Below, in pieces: positions 22,362 to 34,283 of a stretch of 64,000 nt of DNA. The stretch lies in NCBI GenBank assembly GCA_021613535.1, contig CP075492.1, positions 16,802,001 to 16,866,000 on the forward strand, given 5' to 3'. A model generated the notes under the pieces. The model made no database searches and was not told where the DNA came from. It worked only from the letters and a program-made list of their open reading frames with translations. The number at the start of each line of letters is the position of its first letter. Position 1 is the stretch's first letter. The DNA comes from Adineta vaga. Lineage: Eukaryota > Rotifera. The position numbers and the translations under genes were made by a program.

Positions 22362-23872
22362 ATTCTCTATCTTATGAATTCAGAAGAGAAACGTCAAGTT
22401 ATATTTTTTTATATGCTCTTTCTTGAGATATGTTTATAGAAGAAAATGACATACGTTTCTTCTTGCTTTTTCTTTCTTTCTAGATTAAAAAGAATTAATG
22501 TTGACGGAAGCGTATGCGTCTCACTCAGAAAGTGTCTATTTCCACTTATTTCGTCTTTTCCGGAAGAAAATTAGTTGTCACATATAATTATACTAACTAT
22601 ATACTCCGTTCACACAAGGTTTAGTTCATTAAATCGGCATATGAAGTTACTTTGTAGTATCTGAACTGCGTAAAGACATATGCTTTGACATTGTAATCCA
22701 TTATGTCTATTTAAACTATCTCGTATTGCACCAGTATATACTACTTGAAATTCCCTAATACATTGTTTATATCATGACCAATTTTTCCAATAACCTCAGG
22801 GTATTTCAAAGGTATCATTATTGAGTTTTTTTTCACAAATATAAAAGATTTCTGAAGAACATTATTTTCTGAATTTATATTTGAAATTTGATTGAATTAT
22901 ATAATGAATAATACAACCGAGAACGAAAATAAAATTGTGCGATTCTGTAAATATGCAAGAATCAAGAACTGTATGCACACGCGGCGTTATTAAAGCACAT
23001 ATGTTGCGAAACAATGAATCATGATGCATTTAAAAGAGGGTGTGGATGTGGATGGTTGTATATATCATTTAACGTTCTAAACTCACACTCATACCCTGAC
23101 TATACTTGTACTTCGTTACAATTATCCAGACTGATTTGTTTTCTCTTTTCCTTCATGAATAACTTGTCTAACCAATAATATTTACAAGCGGAAATTTTCC
23201 ATTCTATAATATTTCCATTCTCCCTATGAATAGCGTCATCTATTAGCAGTGTAACACATTTACGAACTCCCGGTAAATTGATAAAAGGCAAAAAATCAAT
23301 TCCGAACACTTTGTTTCATTACCGGGTGTCCGGGACACCTAGTACCAAATGTCTTTATTCTTCGGTTTAGATTATATATAGGATGATTTTTTTATGCAGG
23401 AACAAGACATATCAAAAGTTCTTTGTTTCAGTATCCGATGTTTTGTCATGAAATGTCTTATTTCTATTCTTTACTATACTGTCTCATCTACTCTCAATAC
23501 GAATACATAAAAGGAAAAGAAAAGAATAACTAAATTTATCATCAGCACACAGTACTACCCAAATGCATATAAGAAAGAAACAGTCTACTTGTTGTATTCT
23601 ATCGATGTATTGTGTGCAATCGTTACAATGCGTTACTACGACAAGAAAGAAGGAACAATGTGGAGAAATACCACACATATATCTATATATACTGCTTTCC
23701 ATACTATATTTTATCGACGAAGAAAGAACAAAACAATCTCTAAATATAGACATCAAGTATTCCGTACATATCATTTAAAGTTGGTAATTTAAGATATTCA
23801 TCAATTTCTTAAATCGTTTTCTTGCACTTCACTAATCGAATGATGTCACTTAATTATTTTTGACCTCCCATA
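22362..23872. other. Intergenic with TG hairpin
   Basis: 1.5 kb without a convincing gene. Holds a TG hairpin (23034-23100) and a perfect 15-bp palindrome GGTGTCCGGGACACC (23325-23339). Confidence 0.4.
23034..23100. repeat. TG-rich hairpin element
   Basis: AGAGGGTGTGGATGTGGATG pairs with the region ACTCACACTCATACCCTGA. Confidence 0.65.
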
Positions 23873-24385
23873 ATGATTATTAGCTTGATTCCGATATTTA
23901 ATAGTACAATTTTAACAACTTCTTCAAGTTATAATGTTTTACATCGATATCCAAATGCAGCAATGAGAATGAGAGTCGTTTTAAACATAAGTCGAATTCG
24001 CCAAACACGTAAACCATATCGTTCTTTGTTTAAATCAAGAGAATTATATCGCGAATATCATAATCTACTTAAAATTTTATGGACCTGTTGCCCTTCGCAA
24101 AGAAATTTTCTATTTGATACACGAGATATACATCAAACTATGCTTGTTATGTCTGATTGTCGTGAACACATTAAGCTAGATCAAAATCAACTGTCGATCG
24201 AGTGTTTATCTAATCTAAAATTATTTGATCCAACAATTAGAGACTTCCCAAAGTGTGATGGAGGTCTACTTCGAAATATTGCTGATGAATATATACTTTC
24301 GTTGTACAACTGTATAACTATACCAAACAATTTTGTGTCGATGGTTTTCATTTCAGCGTTATCCCTTTTAATATTTCTCAGGTAA
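23873..24385 (+). CDS. Hypothetical secreted/anchored Cys protein
   Basis: 170 aa from ATG. The first 20 residues are hydrophobic and may act as a signal peptide. The body has seven Cys (TCCPSQ, DCREH, ECLSN, KCDGG, YNCIT). The last 17 residues are strongly hydrophobic (VSMVFISALSLLIFLR), suggesting a TM or a GPI-anchor signal. The end reads CTCAG/GTAATT, a good donor, so a further exon may exist; a second open frame 24418-24609 follows in another frame. No family recognised. Confidence 0.4.
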   Translation: MIISLIPIFNSTILTTSSSYNVLHRYPNAAMRMRVVLNISRIRQTRKPYRSLFKSRELYREYHNLLKILWTCCPSQRNFLFDTRDIHQTMLVMSDCREHIKLDQNQLSIECLSNLKLFDPTIRDFPKCDGGLLRNIADEYILSLYNCITIPNNFVSMVFISALSLLIFLR

Positions 24386-26224
24386 TTCAATGTGAACGTA
24401 CCATTAGACAAAGAGTAATGAACAACCCTCAAACTTATGATAATTACGATGCTCTCAGCAACAATTTACGGCGTACCTATGTGCATAGCTTGAATAATTG
24501 TTATGACTGTAACTATTCTAACTTATGGAAGAATCAAGAACAACCCAATGAACAAATGAGCAAAATTATTTTATCAATATCGATAAATTTTGTAAATAAC
24601 TTATACTAACTATGTTGTTTTATTTCTCTTCTTTTCCTTTCTGATTTTTTCTGCTTTTTCTCTCCTTTTTTTGTTTTCTGTCTGTAATGTCGAAACAGCT
24701 AAAACATAATGAAAGAAAATGAGAGAGCAATCAGAAATTTCGTACTTTCCAAGTAAACAGAAGATCTTATGAATCCTATCTATTTTACTTTAGTGTCATC
24801 ACTCATTTCAATAATCTTTTTTATTTCTGATAAACCCTATTCCAAAGAGGATAAGGAATGAACAATAACGTGTGAATCTTTGAGGTTGTCACTTGTGTAT
24901 ATCTTCACTACTTCATTTGACTGGATCAAATTTTTTCTGAATGTTCGACATTGAAAAAGAGAAATTTAATCTTTTGTATATGTGATTCTAGAAAACATCA
25001 CGCAATATTTCTTCGCATCATTTGAATTTCGTAACATATTCTCATTTAAAGACTATTCAGATCTATAGTATTAATTTTAGTGATGTATACTTTGATGCGA
25101 ACTCACAAGGAAGTATCGTACTTATCATTAAAACAAGAACGATAGGGCGCATTCAGTTAATAGCTTTGGTGTATGCTTCTTATTAATGAAAACTTGAAGA
25201 ATTTGTTCAATTATTTGGAAAAATAAAATTATCTAGTTAAACCAAATAGCGGGGGGCGTTGAAAAAGTTCATCTATAAAAAACTTTTATGGCACCTTGTA
25301 TCATAGTCAAATATACCGAAACGACTAATAACTTGCTCGGGATTTTACAAAAATTGCGTAGCATTTTTTCAGGCCCATGCAACTCTTGAAATCACTGATA
25401 ATATTTGCTCTTCATATATACATTCAGATAAAAGGAGTATAACAAAATTAATGCAAGAAAGAATTATCTTGCGTATTTATCGGTTGAGGGTGTGGGTGTG
25501 AGCATATCATCTTCACCCACACTCTCGATACGGAATTAAGTGTTTTTTTAGCGTAATTCAGATGGATTTCAGCGTAATCGGAACGCAATACAATGTAGTG
25601 AGGCTAGAATCTGGTTTAATGTTGACGTTATCCTTAGTATCCTAGAGCAATTGTTGTTGTAGTTTTGAGTAATCTCCTTAAAGTTCGTGTGATATATTAA
25701 TGCGTCCGACAGGACCTGGAGAGAAACGGTCGAATCGCCTGGGCTTTTCTTACTTTTCAGAAAATCTGGTCGCTCTGGTGTCGAAAGAAACGATTAAATG
25801 TCTATATGGAGAGTCACTTCAAAGATGAGTTTTGAAAGAGTTTCAGGTTGCTTGAATAAGTATTTGCAGGAACTTATAGTAAGAATTTTTTTATTATTTA
25901 AAAGGGCATAAGCGTTCTAATTATAATAACTTTTCAGTACAGAATAAGCAACAAATACACCACATTCCTTATCAATTTAAATATGTCATACCTTCTGGAA
26001 AAGCTAAAGAAAACAAGAGAGAAAGGAAGTGTATGTAGAATGAAATGATGACAAGTCTTAGTTGAAAACATGCAAGAGAAAGTTTCTATTAACTTTAGCC
26101 ACAATCGATAAGTAAGAAATTCGTAAATATTTTTGTGCTAAGATAAAGCCATATGATATTGAAGTCAGAAAAAACATTGATTCGTCTTGAAAATGGCATT
26201 TGTTTTCAATTAATTGTTTTGACA
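24386..26224. other. Intergenic with TG hairpin
   Basis: Apart from a 63-codon frame at 24418-24609 that could belong to the upstream gene, no gene is seen. A TG hairpin is at 25483-25529. Confidence 0.4.
25483..25529. repeat. TG-rich hairpin element
   Basis: GTTGAGGGTGTGGGTGTGAG, short loop, TTCACCCACACTCTCGA. Confidence 0.75.
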
Positions 26225-29200
26225 CTATCGTCGAATTCTTTTTTGATAATGAACAATAGTTTTTCGAAGTTCAGCTTTATAGAAAGTAGATGGTAATATG
26301 AATATTAAAGATGTTATAATTGATGGAATAAATGAAATAAAATATCCCGAAAGATATAACTATGAATCATTATTTGATTTTAAACATTTTGATATATATG
26401 ATATAACTAAACGTGGAATTGAAAGAATAATTAAAACAATTGGTGCAATAAATAAATGTTTATGTTCATGAAATTGTTCACTAAAAATTTGTCGAGTATT
26501 CTTACGATTAGTTTTCATATTTGATTGTTGTTGAATTAATTTTGTTAAAAGAATAATTGTTGAAATTAAATTGATTAAAAAAGGAAGAAAAAATGAAAAG
26601 AATTTAAAATGTGATTATAAATCTGTAGATTTGATGAATAACGAACAATGCACCATATTCGTTTCATATCATTTAAATCTTCATTTTCTTCTTCAATCAA
26701 TTGTCGATTGATTGGATCATGAATATTTGTTCCAATAATCATTAAAATAAGAATACATATAATTAATTTAGCTAATTTTTTACTTTTTTTCTTTTCAAAT
26801 CGAACACCTTGACTAACAGTCATTGCTCTTTCAATAGCAATAAATGCATCTAACCAATGATCAAGATAAAGAGAAATTCGAAGAAAAAAATCGAATGAAT
26901 AACATTGAATTCGTAAGAATGATTGATTTGTTAAAATATTCATTTGTGCTAAAATTAATATCAAAAATTTCAATCCGAACATTATTGTTGTTAATAAACT
27001 CGTTATTGATGTTCCTAATAAATATAAACCATAACCAACTTCTCGAATAATGGCTCTCTGAAATGTAATTAATGCAATAATACTATTGATTAATCCAATA
27101 ATAAAGAAAAATATCGTTAATATTAAACTAAATTTCACAATAGATGATTGAGACATGAAATTTAAATTTGGAATAATATGATAACCTAAAATAGCATCAA
27201 GTGATAAACCAAATTCACTTGTTGTAAATTGACATCGTTTTCCATAATAACATGATTGACAAGAACATATAGATCTAGTTGGACATTTTAAACTATCTCG
27301 AAAGTATTGACCATGATTTTCACAAACATTTTGACTTGAACAATCAAATGTTTGATTATGATTAAATTCAAAACAATTAGCCAAACGTTTCTTAGTTTTA
27401 TGTTGATAACATAAACAAAAATGTTTATCATCATGAAAACAAGAAAGATTTAATGATTGATTTAAACAGGGTAAATGATAATATTTCATTCGACGAAGAA
27501 TATCAAGTTTAACAAATGTTTCATTAAAGATTTCATTTATTGAAGGACAACGATCTGATGGATTAATTGTTATTAATTCATCTTTCAATGATATATTCTT
27601 ATTTAAAACAGAATAGAAATAATAATTTTTCTTCGAATTCTCTAAGAAAATCAAATGAAATATTTGTGACCAAAATAATGTTATTATTTTCTGTTGAAAA
27701 TGATGAATTGGTTGAATTATTGTAGTTCTTATCGGATTAGCATCTTTTAATATTTGAATAAAATGAATAAATATTGATTGAAAAAGAATAATATCATCAT
27801 GAAATGATATTCTTAAATGATAATTTTCTTTTAATTCACATCGATCTCCACGATAACCTTTTAAACAAATACAAATAAAGCTTTCTTTCAATGTAATCTG
27901 ATCATTGTATACAATACACTGACCATCATTTTGACAGGTCGAATTTTCCATGTCACATATGAAATGAGTAAGAAGACATCGAGGACCAAACTTATTCCTA
28001 GAGCAAATACATATCGATCGATTATTTACAGTTTTTCCAAGACATAATGAATCGGATGAACATGTATAAGTATGTTTAATATGACAAAATTTCCCAGACC
28101 ATCCTTCTTTACATTGACAAAAATATTCATCTATATTGGAATATTTCATACATTTTCCATTTTGACAAGAAATTAGAGAACATTTTGGGGAATTTTCATT
28201 TTTTCCTGGAATTTCAATGATCATTGGTAAACGATAAACAGATAGAAAGACAAATATTAATGGATATAAATAACTAGCTCGATATTCTAACGAATGTTTC
28301 TGATAAATATCAATATGTATAAAATATTGTTTTGTTGCATCATTTGATCGATTTGAATAAAATAAATGATTGTTGAATTTTGCTTGACAATGTTTAATTG
28401 ATAAATAATTATATTGTTCAAATGAATGAATATTTCTTTCAGTTGTATTATCAATAAGCAATATATTAATACTAAATAATGTTTGCCAAGAATCAGATAA
28501 TGTTCGATATTGAATTTCAAGACTAATACGTTGTTTTTGATATTGACATTGTGAACCATAATAGGTTGGTGAACAAAGGCATGTATATCTTTTCGAACTA
28601 TTTTTACTAGTTGCCCAAATACGAACACCAATTCCGCCATTACAGGCATATTCAGATACATAGTTGAATGTAAAAGGTGGTAAAGTGACAGTTATCGAGA
28701 ATTCATTCGTTTTGCTTGGAATTATCGTTCCATCATGATTGTGATTTATTGAAAAATATTTTCATTTATTCGACAGACATTGCCACATTGTATTCATGCA
28801 AAAATCAGCAATAAAACCCAATGATCGATTGTCCATTTTTACCATACAGTTCTTTATTGGTCTAAACGATATTTCGGAAGACCAGGTCATATGTTCGAGA
28901 CACCTGCATGGTTCACTAATACACTTTTCAACAGTTGATTGAGAGGTACAATGAACTTCTTGGTCAGAAGGACATAGATTTGGTTCATCAAAAGTATCGT
29001 AACAATCAATTATACCATTATTGATTTTTTCAATAGGTAAACATATCATTTGTTTTGTAACAAATGAAATACACGCATGAAAATTTAAAGGACATTTTAA
29101 TTTCAAATTTGATGGACAATCAGTTTCATCTTGACCATCTGGACAATTCCATATTCCATCACATTGAGTATAATAATTATTACATTCCCAATATTCACAT

Positions 29201-30810
29201 TCAGTTTCATCTGTTATTAGTTGATTATTAGTAAGATTTTCATAGATTTCTGTATAACCATCACATAGAGTTTGAAATGATAAAACGTGTTTATCGCCTA
29301 TGGCCAGATTTGGTTCGTCTTCTGTATAAATAAGTCGTTCAATCATACAGTGTGGGTATCCATCATTAACTTCTCTCTTAAGAATAAGTTTATTAAGCAT
29401 TGGACATTTAAACTGTTCATGTTGTGGTCGTAGTTTTATAAAATAGTCATTTTTGTTAAATATATCTTCATCATCGAGATAAGGACAATCAATATGTTTA
29501 TCTCTGAAACGAAACGCAGGAATACATTTAATTGATCCAAAACATTGATACATATCTGGTTCACGACAAAAGATTGAAGATGAATTAATACTTAGGTGAT
29601 AACTTCCATAAAACTGATACACTTTATATAATATTCTATTAAAATCCAATTCAGTACTTGATTGTATAATATTATTATTTTTCAGAAACTTCTTTGACCG
29701 AAAACATGTTTGATTATTAAAAACGATAACTGTTACATCGTTGGAGAAATTTTGATATTGAACAAGATTAAAACAAATATATGGATAACGATAATTTTGA
29801 ATAATATCATATTTCGCATAGAGTAAATATATATCAACGGATAAAATTGAAATATTTGGAAAATAGAAGAAATCGGGACATTGACTTTCAATTACAATTT
29901 TACATCGATCATTTTTGCACATATCTTTACACAATTTGAATGTATTATCGGGTACTTCAAGAATACATTTCATTGCTAATTGACAGTCGATTGAGATTGA
30001 ATTATTTTCTATTGAATAAAGTTTTTGGATTAAAACTTCATTTCGTCCATTTTCACAAGAACGTGAGAAAAACAAACGTGGGCAAAATATAAAATCGTCT
30101 CCAAAAAACGAAAGAACAACGTGTAGACCTTCATCAGAATGATCAAGACAATCACGTGTAAATACAAGATCGTGATAAAATTCTAATGGTATACATTGTC
30201 CATTATTGCATTGAAATTCATTATCTTTACATTTATTCATTTCTAATTGCCAACAATGTTGTTCATCAATTCCATTATTAAGACAATCAATTTTTCCATC
30301 ACAAATTTCAGTCCAATGTAAGCATAAGAAATTCAATCTGTAATTGCAATTCAACTCATTGTAACATGTTAAATCCACTTTCATAAATCGAGTCATAAAA
30401 TAGAAATCCAGAATCAGTTTGCTGAGAATTTCATCAGAAGATACTGGAAATTCAAATTCTTACTGACACATTCGACGAAATTTTGGCAGCGAACAATTAT
30501 AATAAATCGTTTGTCCAATTGACGAATCATTTGATGTCTGATAGTTGATTTAGATAAGATTGATAATCTTCAATGAGATCAATTGGTGCAGACCAAAGCA
30601 ATAATTGTTGAGAAGTTATGTTATTCTTCGCGAGATTAGCAAAAGTGAAGTTTGGAAAGGAATTCTTTTCATCAATATGCAACTGTGATGGTACTTCATT
30701 TAAACAAAAATAAAACATTTCATATTGCTCTGTTACAGAATTTGCTTTTGAATTTGTTCCGTTTAGAAAAGCTTGTGAAAATGTTAATCTTTGAAAGACT
30801 ATCTCAGAAT
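26225..30810 (-). pseudogene. LDLRa-EGF-7TM receptor, recently broken
   Basis: The domain order is clear. An N-terminal ectodomain contains SQQLLLWSAPIDLIEDYQ. LDL-receptor class A repeats follow (ICDGKIDCLNNGIDEQHC, CNNGQCIPLEF, CDGIWNCPDGQDETDC), then EGF modules (CQNGKCMKYSNIDEYFCQCK, CQNDGQCIVY...). The end is a seven-helix region (NSIIALITFQ, FIAIERAMTV, IAPIVLIILSIPRL) finishing ELRKTIVHYQKRIRR. The order matches a large bdelloid adhesion-like receptor family. Lesions: frameshift near 30530, TAA 30460-30462, TGA 28762-28764, frameshift in a T-run near 26576-26590, TAG 26360-26362. Between them about 1,400 codons stay open, so decay is recent. All three stop codons occur, which argues against recoding. 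Confidence 0.8.
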
Positions 30811-31390
30811 GAATTTAAAACAAGAAGAAAACCCTAAAATCGAACAATATTTTCATTCAAAAGAAAAGTCTTGCAACAAAGGAATCGTTAATTTAGTGAA
30901 ATCCATCTTTAAAATTTGAATCTTGACGATTTTCAGTGATAAATTCGTTTTTCAGCGAGAAATGTCTTATGTAATTTCACCGTTAGAATATCTCTAGTAT
31001 TTTCAATAAAGGAAGTGCGAAAATGCTGTCGATACCAACGTGCAGTGGACATGTCACAGTACTGATATCATGCTTGAGGGTGTGGGTGTGAGAAACAGAG
31101 GAATAGTCACACCCACAGCCACCCTCTTCCGCGGGGAAATAACCCTGAACATAGATGTAATATCAATAATGAAATGCAAAAATTTCAATTATTTCCCCTA
31201 TATTTTCATTTTCTTTTCCCAATAAAAAATTAGATAACCATAACAAACAATGTTAATGTAAAAAATGAGAATGTCACACTTCCCTGATTTTTTTCACGTG
31301 TTTCGTTGTATATTTGTACCTGTATGTGTAAACAAGACATTCACCGTATATATTTTTCAACATTTTATTTTCAATTCACTTATTCTCATA
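30811..31390. other. Intergenic with TG hairpin; Hsp20 upstream region
   Basis: No gene seen. TG hairpin at 31072-31128 lies about 260 bp upstream of the Hsp20-type start. Confidence 0.4.
31072..31128. repeat. TG-rich hairpin element
   Basis: GCTTGAGGGTGTGGGTGTGA paired with GTCACACCCACAGCCACCCT around a short loop. Confidence 0.75.
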
Positions 31391-32091
31391 ATGGCATGCT
31401 ATCGAGTATATTCTCCATGTTTTTGGTCAAGTTCATGTGATGAACTAGATTGTTCTGATTCGGACTGTGATTGTGATTCTGATTGTGATCTATGGGATTG
31501 TTATTGTGATACATCTTCAACAAATAAAACAGCACAAGCAAATAAATCAGAAAATACAGACATAAAGAATAACAAGAAAGATCTGGAACCAACAGCAACT
31601 CCAACAAAACTCGAAAAATTCTGTATTTGTGTTGATGTAGCTGGATTTGATCAAAATGCAGTTCAAACAAAAATTAAAAAAGGAAAAATTATTGTCGAAG
31701 CTAAGCAAGAAGAATATGGTTGTGTTATTCGACAAATTAAAAATTCATATGAATTACCCGAATATGCTGGTAAGTACCAATTCAATTTTGAATTCATCAG
31801 TTTTTTTTATTTACTGAATCTATAGATGCAAGACGTATGACTTCACGTATGATCTCAAGAAATAGACTTCTCATTGAAGTGCCTTATGGTAGTGTACAAA
31901 ATGAAACTCATCTTCAATCAACAGAAAATATAGAAAATCAAAATTTAACACAGTTGAATGGATCAGATGATTCTACAGGTTCTGATATAAAACAGGTGAT
32001 AGATGCAGATTGGCATCCACGTATTGTTGATCAAAATGATAATACAAAAATATTGGAAATGACACCTGATGTTTCCATAAAAGATAATTAA
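31391..32091 (+). CDS. Hsp20/alpha-crystallin-type protein with Cys/Asp tail
   Basis: CDS join(31391..31769, 31826..32091), 214 aa; the 56-bp intron (GTAAGT...CTATAG) restores the frame as PEYA-DARRMTS. Residues 13-42 are a striking Cys/Asp/Ser cluster (CDELDCSDSDCDCDSDCD, DCYCD). An alpha-crystallin-like domain follows: KLEKFCICVDVAGFDQNAV, IKKGKIIVEAKQEEYG, IKNSYELPEYA, NRLLIEVPY. A small heat-shock chaperone is likely. After the TAA at 32089-32091 the same frame stays open to 32229 and reads RERFFQSTTLPSGVDTKQF and LNIQISLTLD, the second half of another crystallin-like domain. The stop may therefore be a recent truncation of a two-domain protein. Confidence 0.75.
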
Positions 32092-32229
32092 TTAATTAAA
32101 CACAATGAAAAAAATCATTTAAAACGAGAACGTTTCTTTCAATCAACCACATTACCATCTGGTGTAGATACAAAACAATTTAATAAAGATGAACAATTAA
32201 ATATTCAAATCTCACTTACACTCGACTAA
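32092..32229 (+). pseudogene. In-frame extension after Hsp20 stop
   Basis: In the same frame as the Hsp20-type gene, 45 codons past the TAA are open and resemble beta-strands of a second alpha-crystallin domain (SGVDTKQFNKDEQLNIQISL). They end at TAA 32227-32229. It looks like coding sequence lost from the gene by a nonsense mutation. Confidence 0.5.
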
Positions 32230-32306
32230 ATATAAACATAGATTTTTGATCATATTCTGTATATTTGTACTTTTATTTTAATTTATAAAAAAAAGAATAC
32301 ACTCGA

Positions 32307-32967
32307 TTATAAATGAAGGTGTTGTTCTAAATTAGATATTTTTTCTTTAGATTCATATGAATTTAATTGATTATTCGATGTTGAAATATTATGTAAGCGT
32401 TTGAAAAATTCTAATGCTTTCGAATAGTATTTTTGATGTTCGTAAGTACTAGCAATCTTATTGTATAATTCCATTAAAATCAGATGATCGAACGATAAAC
32501 ATTTTTCTTCAATTTCAGTTGCTTTATTATAATAAAGAAGTGCATTGAAGTGCTCTTTCATGTTATCATAAACTGAACCTGTATATCTATAAGTTACACC
32601 AATATATGAATGATCGAATGGAACAGACTTTTTGAGGATTTCCAGTGCTTTTATACAATAGGAAAGTGCAATTGAATAATTTCCTATCTTATTATTTAAT
32701 TTACCAATATTTTCATTAATAATGGCAAATTGAAGATGATCAGGAGAAAGACTTTCTTCAAATATTTTCATTGCATATCGATAATTTAATAATGCATTTG
32801 AATAATCTTTCATACTATCGTAAAATCGTCCAATATTATTGTATCCTATACCTGTATGAGGATGGGTGGAAGGAAGAGATTTTTGCTCTATTTCAAGTGC
32901 TTTCTCATAGAACTTGAGAGAATCTGAATAGTCTCTAAGTATGTTTTTTATAATTGCAATATGATTG
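32307..32967 (-). pseudogene. TPR (kinesin-light-chain-like) gene, 5'-truncated
   Basis: Minus-strand frame with about five 42-residue TPR units, e.g. YSDSLKFYEKALEIEQKSLP, GIGYNNIGRFYDSMKDYSNA, GNYSIALSYCIKALEILKKS and YYSKALEFFKRLH. The period matches kinesin-light-chain-type repeats common in bdelloid proteins. The 5' end is cut at the TA target site of the mariner element at 32970; codons upstream of YNHIAII come from the transposon terminal repeat, and no ATG is present. It would be a protein-protein interaction scaffold if intact. Confidence 0.7.
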
Positions 32968-34283
32968 TAACGGGTGCGGCAGAATAAATGAGCCTCTCCG
33001 TATTTTTCGGATAACTCGCTCAAATTTCATTGAATCCACGTGATTCTTTTTCCGATCGATTCGTCTATCGATTCTCTACAAAATTGGGTACTTTTCGTTT
33101 GAGTCAATAAATCTAATCACTTTCCGAATAATGAAAAGTAAAGACGTACAAAAAATCGTACTTTCAAAGTACCAGAATGGTGATACTCCGACAGAAATCT
33201 ATCGCGATTTGAACGGCGGAGTCAGTCTAGCAACAATCAAAAGATGGTGCCAAATGATCCGACGATCCGGCGGTATCAAACTAGCAAGTCCACCCGGTTG
33301 TCCACGCATTGTGAGAACCAAGGAAAACATCCGAAAAATAAAGAACCGTTTACGCCGTAAAGAAAAGAGTATCAGCCCGAAAACTATCGATGGAGCTCGA
33401 TATTTCTGATAGGAGTGTTCGGCGAATATTAAAAACCGATCTAGGGCTACGTCCCTATAAGAAAATAATCGAACCGGCGCTTTCTGATGATCAGAAAGTT
33501 AAGCGAAAACAATTTGCGATTTGGGTTCGAACAAATTTTCAAAAAAAAGAGACTTTGAAAAATCTCTTTTCTGACGAGAAATTTTTTGACATCGATGGTG
33601 TCTATAATTCTCAGAATGATCGAGTGTGGGCGGTAGATCGTGCTGATGCCGATAAAAAAGGTGGCGTTAAGCAAAAACGGAAATTCCCACAGAAAGTAAT
33701 GGTGTGGCTGGGCGTCTGCTCTGAGGGTATCACACCCTTGGTGATAATAGATAAAGGAACTGTCGATCATGCTTGCTATATCGAAAAAGTGCTTCCTATA
33801 GCCTTAGAGTATGGCAATAAGGTCTTCGGTAATGACTGGATCTTTCAGCAGGACGGCGCAAAGCCACACCAACATCATTTAACGCAACAATGGTGCCGCG
33901 ATAACTTTCCATCATTTATTGACAAGGATCGTTGGCCTGCAAATAGTCCGGATTTAAATGCTCTAGACTATTCAATCTGGGACGAATTTGCCAACGCTAT
34001 CAATTGGAACAAAGTCAAGTCAAAAACAACATTGATTCAGCAATTAAAATCATCAGTGGAAAAGATTCGCGAATCAGTTGTCTTTGAAAGTTGTGCTAAT
34101 TGGACCAGTCGATTGTATCGCGTTTCTCAAAATGATGGGAACTATTTAACATAATAAAAGAAGATAATTGTTGTAGAACTTGATAAGACGAATGTTTTAA
34201 AAAAAGATCAGCTTGATTCGATGGAAAATGGAGGAGTTATTGCAAAAATACGGAGAGGCTCATTTATTCTGCCGCACCCGTTA
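32968..34283 (+). mobile_element. Tc1/mariner-type transposon with TA duplication
   Basis: Element 32970-34281 (1312 bp) flanked by TA at 32968-32969 and 34282-34283. Terminal inverted repeats start ACGGGTGCGGCAGAATAAAT; the outer 38 bp are almost perfect, with weaker similarity to about 75 bp. One transposase gene inside, on the + strand, carries a frameshift. Size, TA duplication and the transposase triad fit the mariner superfamily. Confidence 0.92.
33131..34154 (+). pseudogene. Mariner transposase, DD37D type, one frameshift
   Basis: Frame 1 (33131-33409) begins at ATG and encodes the helix-turn-helix DNA-binding part (LSKYQNGDTPTEIYRDL, SLATIKRWCQMIRRSGG). Frame 2 (33390-34154) continues with ELDISDRSVRRILKTDLGLR and the DDD nuclease: SDEKFFDIDG, QQDGAKPHQ, SPDLNALDYSIWDE. 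Counting between the second and third catalytic Asp gives 37 residues, so a DD37D (maT-like) signature. The frames join by a one-base shift near 33388-33392. The other motifs are intact, so the copy is young and nearly complete. Confidence 0.88.

Noticed and set aside
26225-30810. Stop-codon readthrough or alternative genetic code in the receptor
   Set aside because: TAA, TGA and TAG all occur together with frameshifts, whereas neighbouring intact genes use normal stops.
30652-31225. Plus-strand frames near 30.7 and 31.1 kb
   Set aside because: The first is antisense to the receptor relic; the second contains the TG hairpin and lacks any family feature.
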